Translations under genes and position numbers: made by a program | Notes under the pieces: generated by a model | Database searches by the model: none | What the model was told of the DNA's origin: nothing | The model's input: the letters and a program-made list of their open reading frames with translations, nothing else | Source: JBBQFI01 sp038237805 | Lineage (GTDB): Bacteria; Verrucomicrobiota; Verrucomicrobiia; Chthoniobacterales; UBA10450 | Length of the DNA stretch: 64,000 nucleotides | Direction of reading: 5' to 3' | NCBI GenBank assembly: GCA_038237805.1 | Contig: JBBRYI010000003.1 | Span: 62,001 to 126,000 of the forward strand | In this document: piece after piece, positions 27,298 through 35,907 of the stretch | How the letters are laid out: each line of letters begins with the position of its first letter | Numbering within the stretch: the stretch's first letter is position 1

Positions 27298-27692
27298 GAC
27301 CGGAGACCGGAGACCGGAGATCGGAAAGATCAAATTCGGAAACGACCTTTCAAAAGCGTACCTTTGATTTTGGTATCCGTTGTATTCGCCTAACGGAAAC
27401 GTTGCCGAAAACAGCGGCGGCTGCGGCGATCGGGAGGCAACTATTGAGATCGGCTACAAGCGTGGGTGCCAATTATCGGGCGGCAAAACGTGGAAGATCG
27501 CGTGCCGACTTTATTGCGAAGATGGGCATTGTTGAGGAAGAATGCGATGAATCACTGTATTGGATCGATGTCCTCGTCGAGCTGCGGCTAGTCGCGCCAA
27601 ACTTGATCCAACCGTTAGAGGAGGAAGCAAACGAAATAGTTTCGATTGCGGTTTCATCCATCAAAACGGCAAGGAGAAACTCCAAGGCGTGA
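27294..27692 (+). CDS. Four-helix-bundle protein (23S rRNA intervening-sequence family)
   Basis: 132 residues. The core FDFGIRCIRLTETLPKTAAAAAIGRQLLRSATSVGANYRAA followed by IVEEECDESLYWIDVLVEL is the recognisable S23/four-helix-bundle family, first known from inserts in 23S rRNA. It sits between cysD and cysN, with ATGA and GTGA overlaps at both ends. Its own N-terminus is encoded by a GAGACCGG repeat tract and a matching inverted tract follows it, so gene plus repeats looks like a compact inserted unit. Molecular function is unknown. Confidence 0.85.
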   Translation: MRPETGDRRSERSNSETTFQKRTFDFGIRCIRLTETLPKTAAAAAIGRQLLRSATSVGANYRAAKRGRSRADFIAKMGIVEEECDESLYWIDVLVELRLVAPNLIQPLEEEANEIVSIAVSSIKTARRNSKA

Positions 27693-27745
27693 ATCCAAAG
27701 CAAACCTCTTCCTCTCCGGTTTCCGGTCTCCGGTTTCCGGTCTCG
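27296..27745. mobile_element. Insert bounded by inverted GAGACCGG tracts
   Basis: The left tract at 27296-27323 is GAGACCG repeated with small changes. The right tract at 27713-27745 is its inverted counterpart (TCTCCGGTTTCCGG and CCGGTCTCG). Together they bracket the four-helix-bundle gene. The right tract is read in frame into the start of cysN. No transposase is encoded, so movement would need a factor in trans; this is an inference from structure. Confidence 0.6.
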
Positions 27746-29605
27746 TTGAAGATCGTTTTTGTCGGTCATGTCGATCACGGGAAATCGACGTTGATTGGCC
27801 GAATTCTTCACGACACCGGTTCGTTGCCGGAAGGTAAGATCGAAAACATTGAGAAGGCGTGCGCGGCGGAAGGGATGGAATTCGAGTACGCCTTCTTGCT
27901 CGATGCTTTGCTTGAGGAGCAGGAACAAAACATCACCATCGATACGACGCAGATTCCTTTTCGCAGCGCGCGACGGCAATACATGATCATCGATGCGCCG
28001 GGGCATAAGGAGTTCTTAAAAAACATGATCACGGGCGCGTCGAGCGCGGACGCGGCGATCCTCGTCATCGCAGCGAACGAAGGCGTGCAGGAACAAAGCC
28101 GGCGCCACGCCTATCTCCTAACCTTGTTAGGCATTCGGCAAATTGTTGTTGTCCTTAACAAGATGGATTTGGCCGGCTACGAGGAAAAGCGTTTTCAGGA
28201 AATCGAACAAGAGTATCGCGCCTTCCTTTCCGAACTCGGATTGGAGGCGCGCGTTTTCGTGCCCGCCTCCGCGAAACACGGTGAGAACGTCGCGCACAAG
28301 AGCGGGAAAAAAATGAAATGGTATCGCGGTCCGACGGTGCTGGAAGCGCTCGACCAACTGGAAGCGCCAAAAGCGCCGATCGAATTGCCGCTGCGTTTTT
28401 GCGTTCAGGATGTTTATCGTTTCGACGAGCGCCGCATCATTGCCGGCCGTATCGAGACCGGTGTGCTGAGAGTGGGGGATAAACTCGTTTTCTCGCCCGC
28501 GAATAAATCGAGCACCGTCGCCACGATCGAACGATGGAATGCAGAATCTGCCGACACAGTTATTGCCGGAGACTCAATCGGCATCACTTTGCGCGAACAA
28601 ATCTTTGTCGAGCGAGGGTACGTCGCATCGCATCAAACCGACACGCCGATCGAGGCGAACCGATTTCATGCCGATGTTTTCTGGATGGCGAACGAACCGC
28701 TGCGGATGGATGTACCGTACACGATTCGGCTCGCGACGCAGGAATTGAAAGGCCGCGTCGTCGCAATCAACCAAATCATGGATTCGTCCACGCTTGGGAC
28801 CGTTACCGATTCGCGCAAGGAAGTGGCGCGTAACGAAGTCGGGCGTGTCACGATCCAAACGCGCGCAGCCGTGGTGCTGGATAATCACGATCGCATCGCA
28901 AACCTCGGACGCTTCGTCATCGTGGAGGAGGGAAGAATTAGCGGGGGCGGAATTGTTTTCGGCGGCGCTTATACCGATCGCACGTCGGTCAAAAGCAAAA
29001 ATATATTTTGGACCGAAGGCAAGATTACCGCGGAGCAACGGGCGCTAAACAATGGTCATCGCGGCGCCGTGGTTTGGTTAACCGGTTTGTCCGGCTCAGG
29101 AAAATCGACAATCGCCCAGGCTCTGGAAGGCGAGCTGTTCAAACGCGCGATTCATACCTACGTCCTGGATGGTGACAACATCCGCCACGGTTTAAATTCC
29201 AATCTCGGATTTTCGCCGGACGATCGCGTCGAGAACATTCGGCGCGTGAGCGAAGTCGCGAAGCTGATGGCGGATTCCGGAACCGTCGTTATTACCGCGT
29301 TCATCTCGCCGTATCGGCGGGAACGCCGCCGTGCGCGGGAAATCGCACTCGAAAGCAACGCCGAGTTTGTTGAGATCTTCGTCGACGCTCCGCTGGAAAT
29401 TTGCGAGGAGCGCGATCCAAAAAAACTTTATGCGCAAGCACGCGCCGGAAAAATTCGCGACTTCACCGGCATCGATGCGCCGTATGAAGCGCCGGAAGAT
29501 GCCGAGATTATCGTGCGCACCGCCGAGCAAACTTTGGAGCAATCGGTCGGGACCATTCTCGATCAACTTATGCCGCGGTTGCGGCCGGAAGAACCGGCAG
29601 ACTAG
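27689..29605 (+). CDS. cysNC: Bifunctional sulfate adenylyltransferase large subunit / APS kinase (CysN-CysC)
   Basis: 638 residues from GTG 27689, which overlaps the stop of the inserted gene and has AAGGAG at 27671-27676. The GTPase part has GHVDHGKST (near residue 28), DAPGHKEF and NKMD. The C-terminal APS kinase part has GLSGSGKST (near 467), DGDNIRHGLN and the FISPYR segment. It makes APS with CysD and then PAPS. The first ~17 residues (rich in Ser/Pro/Val) come from the repeat tract and are not part of normal CysN. Confidence 0.94.
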   Translation: MNPKQTSSSPVSGLRFPVSLKIVFVGHVDHGKSTLIGRILHDTGSLPEGKIENIEKACAAEGMEFEYAFLLDALLEEQEQNITIDTTQIPFRSARRQYMIIDAPGHKEFLKNMITGASSADAAILVIAANEGVQEQSRRHAYLLTLLGIRQIVVVLNKMDLAGYEEKRFQEIEQEYRAFLSELGLEARVFVPASAKHGENVAHKSGKKMKWYRGPTVLEALDQLEAPKAPIELPLRFCVQDVYRFDERRIIAGRIETGVLRVGDKLVFSPANKSSTVATIERWNAESADTVIAGDSIGITLREQIFVERGYVASHQTDTPIEANRFHADVFWMANEPLRMDVPYTIRLATQELKGRVVAINQIMDSSTLGTVTDSRKEVARNEVGRVTIQTRAAVVLDNHDRIANLGRFVIVEEGRISGGGIVFGGAYTDRTSVKSKNIFWTEGKITAEQRALNNGHRGAVVWLTGLSGSGKSTIAQALEGELFKRAIHTYVLDGDNIRHGLNSNLGFSPDDRVENIRRVSEVAKLMADSGTVVITAFISPYRRERRRAREIALESNAEFVEIFVDAPLEICEERDPKKLYAQARAGKIRDFTGIDAPYEAPEDAEIIVRTAEQTLEQSVGTILDQLMPRLRPEEPAD

Positions 29606-29609
29606 ATCG

Positions 29610-30038
29610 ATGATTCGTCAAGCGGAAGAACGCGACGCTTCAGCGCTCGCTGAATTGATGACTCAACTCGGATATGCGACCGCCGCGAACGAAATGGCCG
29701 AACGACTTCGTACAATTTTTCAAGAGCAAGATTTTGCTACCTTCGTAGCCGTCGAAGAAAATGAAGTTTGCGGAATGATCGGCGTTTCGGCATCACCTAG
29801 TTATGAGCACAACGATCGCATCGGCAGAATCGTGGCGCTCGTTGTGCACGAACGAATGCGCGGACGCGGAATCGGCCGCGCCTTGTTATCGGCGGCGGAA
29901 GATTACTTTGCGCGTGCAAAAGTAGTTCGTGTTGTTTTGACGAGCCGCTTCGCGCGCGAAAAAGCGCACGCGTTTTATGAATCGCGCGGTTACTTGCGAA
30001 CCGGCCTGCGTTTTATGAAGCAGTTGCCGATTGGTTAG
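29610..30038 (+). CDS. GNAT-family N-acetyltransferase
   Basis: 142 residues from ATG 29610, 4 bases after the cysNC stop. The acetyl-CoA motif VVHERMRGRGIGRALLSAAEDYF lies near residues 76-98 and the later ESRGYLRTG strand-helix closes the fold. Substrate unknown. Co-transcription with the sulfate genes is likely from spacing. The last 4 bases overlap the convergent histidine kinase gene. Confidence 0.82.
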   Translation: MIRQAEERDASALAELMTQLGYATAANEMAERLRTIFQEQDFATFVAVEENEVCGMIGVSASPSYEHNDRIGRIVALVVHERMRGRGIGRALLSAAEDYFARAKVVRVVLTSRFAREKAHAFYESRGYLRTGLRFMKQLPIG

Positions 30039-33000
30039 GCGGAGGCGGCGTGCTCCATCTCGTACTCTGGCTCCGAACCGACCTGGCTCGAGGTGATGAC
30101 GTCGTGCACGATGCGCCCGAGCTCGGAAGCTTCATACGGTTTTGCAATCACGCCGCGAAATCCAAAGTCCTGATATCGGCTCATGGTCGCGTCCGTTGCA
30201 TAGCCGCTGGAAACGATTGCGTTCACCGTTGGATCAATCTCGATCAATTTCTTTAGCGCTTCCTTCCCGCCCATGCCGCCCGGCAATGTGAGATCGAGGA
30301 TGACGGCATCGAAACGCTCACCGGCTTCGAGTCTTTCGCGATAAAGATTCACACCGTCCGCTGCGTTTTCGGCCTGCGACACTTGATACCCGAGGCGCGT
30401 GAGCGTGAACTCAACGAGCGCGCGGATCGCTTCTTCGTCATCGACGATCAAGATACGGCCGGTCCCTAATCCAGTTCCCGCGTTCGGCGCAGGTGTGAGC
30501 GTGGCTGGTTCGACGGGGACTTGCTGATCCTTTAAGGCCGGCAGATAAATCGTGAACGTGGATCCAACATGGAGTTGCGATTCTACCATGATGAGGCCGT
30601 TGTGATTTTTGATGATTGAGTAGGTGGTCGCGAGACCCAGCCCGTTGCCGTGAGATTTTGTCGTAAAATAGGGATCGAAAATTCGTTTCAAATAATGTTC
30701 TGAAATTCCAACGCCTTCATCTTTGATGCTGATGCGAATGTAATCGCCCGGGATCAAATCGGGAACGATCGGCTCGGTCACGCCGTCATAAATAAAATTC
30801 TCGCAAGACACGTGCAGGGTTCCGCCGCTTGGCATGGCCTGATCGGCATTGACGACGAGATTGGCGATGACCTGGCTGATTTGTCCGGAATCGATTTCGG
30901 CGGGCCATAGGTCAGCGCCGAATTGAAATTCGCTGCGGCTATGACTTCCCCGCAGTGAGAAGCTGACCGTATCCTGGATGAGCTTGCCGATGGAAGCGGT
31001 CTTCTTAATCGGCGCACCGCCACGCGCGAAGGTAAGAAGTTGCTGCGCCAAATCGCGCGCGCGCAAGGAGGCATTCTTGGCATCATTGAGACGCGCCACC
31101 ATCTCGTCGTCAGGCGGAAGCAGTAGCGAAGCCAGTGAGATATTCCCGATGATGGCAGTGAGCAGATTGTTGAAGTCGTGCGCGATGCCACCGGCGAGCA
31201 AACCAAGCTGCTCCAGCGTCTCTGCTTTTCGGCGCTCGTCTTCAGTCCGCTGGCGCTCTGTGATGTCGCGAAACACAAGCACGACACCCGCAATTTCATT
31301 CTTGCTGTCGCGAATCGGCGAAGCCACCTGCTCGATGACACGCTCGGCTCCATCCTTCGAGCGCAAAGTCGCATTTTCGGGGAGGCTGAGCAGAAGTGAA
31401 TGCGCTTCATTGCGGAACCCGCTTTTTTGGGTGCGCGCCTGCGACGCAAGATCGATCGCAATATCAAAAACAGTTTTCAGCGGTTGGCCGATCGCTTCGG
31501 AGGAAGGCCAGCCGGTAAGCCCTTCGCCGGCATGGTTGATCATGATGATCTTTCCCTGGACATCAGTGGTGATAACGCCGTCACCGATGGAACGCAGCGT
31601 AACGGCCAGGCTTTCCTTCTCCGCCGCGAGTTCTTGTTCAAAACGTCTTTGGTTCGTGACGTCGCGCACCATCGCGACAAAAAGTTTTTGCTGATCGACG
31701 ACCATTTCGCTCAGGGAAATCTCAACCGGGAACGTCGTGTGTTTGCGCGTTCGCCCGACCGCTAACGTGATGCTGCCGGTACGCTTGGAGATGCCGTCCC
31801 ACGCACACGCGACGGGCTCGCCGCCTGGTTCGGCGCTGTAACATTTCGGAATCAATTTGGTGAACTTATGTCCGACCATTTCGTTATTAACGCAGCCGAA
31901 CATTTTCTCCGCCGCCGGATTCATCGATTGAATCGCGCCCTCTTCATCGACCGCAATCATGCCATCGAGGATGTGATCGATGATCGATCGAATGCGAGTT
32001 TCGGCGCCTTCCAGTTTCGCCAGCTGTCTGCGCGCGAGAGTGACCGTGTACCAGCTTGAAACAACGAGCAGGGAAGCAGCGAAAAAGCAAAGCACAGCAA
32101 GCGCGGAGGTTTTAATGATGCGCTGCCGCTTTGTCGCGGCCGTGAGTTCCTCGTAACCATGCAGCTCGTTCCGTTCGAAATTGCTGATGCTATTGCGAAT
32201 CGCCGCCATGAGTTGCTCGCTACGTTCGTTGTCCACGTGTGAAGAGGTTTTGCCCGCGCGCTTCGCGTTCATATCCGGCGTGGCTGAGTCGTTAATCCAT
32301 CGTTCCACCCGAGCGCGCAGATCTCCGAGCTGATTCGTCTGTTCCGATGACGTCGCAACCAACGTCGTGAGATACCCGTGGATGGTGAAGAAATCCGCGG
32401 CCGCGCGCTTGTAGGCGTCAGCAAAACTGTTTTCTCCCGTCAAAAGGAAACCGCGTTTTTCCTTCTCCATCTCAATCAAGGAGCGCTCGAGCTTTGGCAA
32501 ATAATTCAACATTTGCGTCGACTGGATCGGCCCCTCACCGGCAAGCGTCTTGCGATTGAGCAGAATCTGCTCTTCGTCTTGAATCGAATGCAGATCTCTG
32601 CGCGCCGTCTCCAACAGGGAGGTGCCTAACGAAGTAGAACTCGTGCTCGTCGCTTCACGGCGCATTTTCTTGTTCTCGATTTCGGGTCGCGCGATCGTGT
32701 CGAGCCAGGTCTGCAGCGTCTCCTGCATTTTCATCATGCGCTTGCGTTGCGGAGAGCTCTCTAAAATAAGTGCAGCGAGTTGATCGATCCGACTGCGAAT
32801 CTGTTCGTAGCGCCGATTGAATGTTTCGAGGTAACCGTCGTCGCCGCCCAAAAGATATCCGCGATGCGCGCTCTCGATCGTGTCCATGTCATTCTCGATC
32901 AGGCTGGCCAGGCGAATGACTTCGATCGTGTGATTGCGGAGATTGCCCTGCTGGTAATTGCGAATGGCGACAAAGAGAAAACTGCCGGCGAGGAAGATAA

Positions 33001-33148
33001 TTACACCCACGCCAACGGCTGTTCCCGAGAGAAGCTTGAAACGGAAATGACTCGGACTGAAAAGCCATCCCGTGCCCTTCCCGAGAAGCGGTGTGCTCAC
33101 GGCGGCATTATCGTCGAAATTGGCCGCTCTTCCCTGCTTCTGATCCAT
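30035..33148 (-). CDS. Hybrid sensor histidine kinase with two CHASE3-like domains, PAS pair and receiver
   Basis: About 1037 residues from ATG 33148 (a TTG 14 codons upstream is possible). Order: a membrane helix near residues 40-60; two successive CHASE3-like helical sensor regions (ESAHRGYLLGG near 95, EKEKRGFLLTGE near 230); a second membrane helix near 355; two PAS domains; HisKA with GGIAHDFNNLL (His near 657); an ATPase domain with GLGLATTYSI; and a receiver with DDEEAIRAL and the phospho-Asp in VILDLTLPGG (near 948). No output domain and no partner regulator lie next to it. It follows truA on the same strand after 80 bases. Confidence 0.88.
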   Translation of the reverse strand: MDQKQGRAANFDDNAAVSTPLLGKGTGWLFSPSHFRFKLLSGTAVGVGVIIFLAGSFLFVAIRNYQQGNLRNHTIEVIRLASLIENDMDTIESAHRGYLLGGDDGYLETFNRRYEQIRSRIDQLAALILESSPQRKRMMKMQETLQTWLDTIARPEIENKKMRREATSTSSTSLGTSLLETARRDLHSIQDEEQILLNRKTLAGEGPIQSTQMLNYLPKLERSLIEMEKEKRGFLLTGENSFADAYKRAAADFFTIHGYLTTLVATSSEQTNQLGDLRARVERWINDSATPDMNAKRAGKTSSHVDNERSEQLMAAIRNSISNFERNELHGYEELTAATKRQRIIKTSALAVLCFFAASLLVVSSWYTVTLARRQLAKLEGAETRIRSIIDHILDGMIAVDEEGAIQSMNPAAEKMFGCVNNEMVGHKFTKLIPKCYSAEPGGEPVACAWDGISKRTGSITLAVGRTRKHTTFPVEISLSEMVVDQQKLFVAMVRDVTNQRRFEQELAAEKESLAVTLRSIGDGVITTDVQGKIIMINHAGEGLTGWPSSEAIGQPLKTVFDIAIDLASQARTQKSGFRNEAHSLLLSLPENATLRSKDGAERVIEQVASPIRDSKNEIAGVVLVFRDITERQRTEDERRKAETLEQLGLLAGGIAHDFNNLLTAIIGNISLASLLLPPDDEMVARLNDAKNASLRARDLAQQLLTFARGGAPIKKTASIGKLIQDTVSFSLRGSHSRSEFQFGADLWPAEIDSGQISQVIANLVVNADQAMPSGGTLHVSCENFIYDGVTEPIVPDLIPGDYIRISIKDEGVGISEHYLKRIFDPYFTTKSHGNGLGLATTYSIIKNHNGLIMVESQLHVGSTFTIYLPALKDQQVPVEPATLTPAPNAGTGLGTGRILIVDDEEAIRALVEFTLTRLGYQVSQAENAADGVNLYRERLEAGERFDAVILDLTLPGGMGGKEALKKLIEIDPTVNAIVSSGYATDATMSRYQDFGFRGVIAKPYEASELGRIVHDVITSSQVGSEPEYEMEHAASA

Positions 33149-33228
33149 TATAATTTCCAGAAGCAGGTCCTTTGCCACGGCTCTGCGCAATCCCAGGCAT
33201 GAGATCCACTCAGGCCTGTCGCTTCCGG

Positions 33229-33975
33229 CTAGTACAAAATCCTAACGAGAATTAGTCCCGCGGCCGGCGCAACCAACCGTGCAACGTTCGCCGGCGATGA
33301 AGCAGAAAGGCGGTCCTTCACGATTTGAAGTGAGATTTTTCCCAAAGCACAATCGACGATTGAGCCCACCATCAGTCGCACCATCTTGTAGAGAAACCCG
33401 TCTCCTTCGAAGTCGATCGTGACCAAGGCGCCCGATTTTTTCGCGCGAACCCGATGAATGGTCCTCACTCTCTCCGCTACCGGTTTTCCACGGTTCGCGG
33501 CGAAAGCTGTGAAGTCGTGTTTTCCTGCGAAGACGCTGGCGGCAGAGCTAAGTTTTCCGAAATCTAATGGCGCGATGATGTGCCAGGCACGGCCGACTTC
33601 GAATGGCGGTAAAATCGGGGCGGCCCATATCCGATACCGATACGTTTTTGCTTTTACGGAAAAGCGCGCGTGGAAATCGTTTGTAACATAGCGCGCACGC
33701 ACGATCCGAATCTGCGAGGGAAGAAGCGCGTTTAGCGAGCGCTGCCAATCAGCCGGCGTGCGCGCGTCATCGGGCAAATCGATATGCGCACATTGTCCGA
33801 GCGCGTGCACGCCTGCATCGGTGCGACCCGCGCCATGAACACGCACATCTTTTCCAACCAAAGACCGAATCGTTTTTTCCAGGTGATCCTGAACGGTGTT
33901 CCTGTGCGTCTGACTTTGCCAACCGGCAAACGGAGTTCCATCGTACGCGAGCGTGAGTTTTAAACGTGCCGGCAT
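33229..33975 (-). CDS. truA: tRNA pseudouridine(38-40) synthase TruA
   Basis: 248 residues with KLTLAYDGTPFAGWQ at the start, the catalytic Asp in GAGRTDAGVHALGQ (near residue 54), and the FLYKMVRLMVG motif near residue 195. It modifies the anticodon stem of many tRNAs. Its start shares a base with the ruvX stop, so the two are coupled. Confidence 0.95.
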   Translation of the reverse strand: MPARLKLTLAYDGTPFAGWQSQTHRNTVQDHLEKTIRSLVGKDVRVHGAGRTDAGVHALGQCAHIDLPDDARTPADWQRSLNALLPSQIRIVRARYVTNDFHARFSVKAKTYRYRIWAAPILPPFEVGRAWHIIAPLDFGKLSSAASVFAGKHDFTAFAANRGKPVAERVRTIHRVRAKKSGALVTIDFEGDGFLYKMVRLMVGSIVDCALGKISLQIVKDRLSASSPANVARLVAPAAGLILVRILY

Positions 33976-34421
33976 TACTGCGGGCGCGCCTGCTCTTGCC
34001 TCTGCATTTGCAGTTGATCGAGGTAACCTTGGAGGATCATCTGCGCTGCAACTTGATCGACCTGCCCACGGGTGGTACGACTCGAGCGTCCGACTTCACG
34101 CAACATTCGGTGCGCGGCCACAGTCGTTAGGCGCTCGTCCCAGGTCACGACGGTGCAGGAGAGTCTTGCGCGAAGCTGATCGACAAATGCAAGAGCCTCA
34201 TTCGCGGCCGGGCCCATAGTGCCATTCATATTTCGGGGCAGGCCAACGACAACGCCTTCCACGTCCTTCTCGCGCACGATCGCAGAAATGCGTTCGATTA
34301 ACGCCTTTTGCTTGTCAGCCGGAAACGTCTCCAACGGATGTGCAAGCAGACCAAGCTCATCGGAAATGGCCAACCCCACCCGCGCTTTACCTAAATCGAT
34401 GCCGAGCAGTCGCTTCATCAC
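33975..34421 (-). CDS. ruvX: Holliday-junction resolvase-like protein RuvX (YqgF)
   Basis: 148 residues of the RNase H fold: LLGIDLGKARVGLAISDE with the first acidic residue, VVVGLPRNMNGTMGP, and WDERLTTVAAHRML with the conserved DER. The family acts in rRNA 5'-end processing and has been proposed as a resolvase. It lies between manC (4-base overlap) and truA. Confidence 0.93.
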   Translation of the reverse strand: MMKRLLGIDLGKARVGLAISDELGLLAHPLETFPADKQKALIERISAIVREKDVEGVVVGLPRNMNGTMGPAANEALAFVDQLRARLSCTVVTWDERLTTVAAHRMLREVGRSSRTTRGQVDQVAAQMILQGYLDQLQMQRQEQARPQ

Positions 34422-35491
34422 TGCAGTTCCGGCGGAATTTTGCCGACAAGATCTTTGATTTTCTCAGCCTGATGCCGATGGCAGATCAACAAGGCATCGG
34501 CCGTACGCACGACGATGAGATTGTGCACTCCGAGCAGCGCGATGTTCGCGCCATTCTGGTCCGAAATGATGTTACCGGTGGAATCGATGGCGGTAATCGG
34601 ACAATTAGAAGCGTTGTTCTTTTCGTCGCGGTTGAAATAATTTGCGACCGCCGTCCAGCTTCCAACGTCGTCCCAGTCAAAGTCCGCTTCCACGACAAGC
34701 ACGCGATCGGCTCGTTCCATAATGGCGTAGTCGAAAGAAATCTTCGGCAGTTTGCTGAAGCGCTCTTGTAACGTCTTTTCGAAATTCTCCGGCGCGCGGA
34801 TCTGTGAAATGAAATCGGCAAGCTCGGGCGATTGCCGATTGAACTCGCTCAGAACGGTTGGCACCGACCAGACGAACATGCCCGCGTTCCAACGAAAATT
34901 TCCTTTGCGCAAAAACGATTCTGCCAAATCAGCGTTCGGTTTTTCACGGAATCGCAGCACGCGATGAATCGCCATTCCGACTCCCTTCGTTTGCAACCGC
35001 ACTTGTTCGCCGCATTCAATGTAGCCAAAGCCCGGGCATGCCCACGTTGGCTTGATGCCAATGGTAACGAGCGCTCCGGTTTCTTCCGCCGCTTGCACCG
35101 CGGCCATAAGTGTTTTCTGAAAAGCTGCGCGATCTTTGATCACATGATCGGCCGGGAGCACGAGCATGGTCGCCGAATGGTCCAGTCTGGCCACCCAACC
35201 GGCGCCGAGAGCAATCGCGGCCGCGGTATCGCGCTTGGCCGGTTCGGCCAGAATGTTTTTCTTCGGAAACTTCGGCAGCAATTCGCGGACAGCGGCTTCC
35301 TGTTCGACGTTCGTGAGAATGAGGACGCGCTCTTGCGGAACGAGTCCATCCAGACGGGCCACCGTTTCTTCGAGCAACGTTTGCTTGGAAATGAGCCGCA
35401 ATAATTGCTTCGGCCGTGTGCGCCGGCTGAGTGGCCAGAAGCGCTCGCCGCTTCCGCCGGCGAGAATTAACGCGTAAATCGGATTGGACAT
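34418..35491 (-). CDS. manC: Mannose-1-phosphate guanylyltransferase
   Basis: 357 residues from ATG 35491 (the frame extends upstream to 35593 without similarity). LILAGGSGERFWPLSRRTRPKQLL is the nucleotidyltransferase signature. VLPADHVI, the GYIECGE segment, FRWNAGMFVW and the VVEADFDWDDVGSW metal-site region follow. The isomerase domain of bifunctional ManC/AlgA is missing. It makes GDP-mannose for surface glycans. Confidence 0.92.
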   Translation of the reverse strand: MSNPIYALILAGGSGERFWPLSRRTRPKQLLRLISKQTLLEETVARLDGLVPQERVLILTNVEQEAAVRELLPKFPKKNILAEPAKRDTAAAIALGAGWVARLDHSATMLVLPADHVIKDRAAFQKTLMAAVQAAEETGALVTIGIKPTWACPGFGYIECGEQVRLQTKGVGMAIHRVLRFREKPNADLAESFLRKGNFRWNAGMFVWSVPTVLSEFNRQSPELADFISQIRAPENFEKTLQERFSKLPKISFDYAIMERADRVLVVEADFDWDDVGSWTAVANYFNRDEKNNASNCPITAIDSTGNIISDQNGANIALLGVHNLIVVRTADALLICHRHQAEKIKDLVGKIPPELQ

Positions 35492-35568
35492 GTTGGTGAA
35501 TCGCAGCAACCCGAGGTCGCGAGATTTCCCATTTCTTTTTCGGAAACGAGACGTATAAAGGGTATCCG

Positions 35569-35871
35569 ATGTCGTTACCGATATCCATTGCAAAAACCGC
35601 CGAGCAACTTCCGCTTGATGGATTGCTCACCTTAACGCGCACTGCGTTTGGGCTCGGGCTGGGAATGTTGGTCGCCGGTAAAATCAAGCGTCCGGTGCGA
35701 AACGCCGCAGCCATTGCGCTTGTTTCCGTCGGAGCGCTGGCCGCTGTTCCATTACTCGTTAGGGCAGCGCTCGAGCGCATTAACAGGCCTGAGTCGGAGC
35801 GCGGCAGTCGCCGGCGGCTGCATTCCATTCGCGGAGACGGCGGCTACGGCTCCGAGATGGATTTGTATTGA
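35569..35871 (+). CDS. Small membrane protein of unknown function
   Basis: The 100-residue protein has one or two hydrophobic segments (LTRTAFGLGLGMLVAGKI and NAAAIALVSVGALAAVPLLV) and a charged Arg-rich C-terminal tail. It is divergent from manC with a 77-base gap. No family recognised. It ends 36 bases before the carboxylase gene start. Confidence 0.55.
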   Translation: MSLPISIAKTAEQLPLDGLLTLTRTAFGLGLGMLVAGKIKRPVRNAAAIALVSVGALAAVPLLVRAALERINRPESERGSRRRLHSIRGDGGYGSEMDLY

Positions 35872-35907
35872 TGCAGGGGGGCTCAGCGCCTGACTGAGTT
35901 GTCTTTT

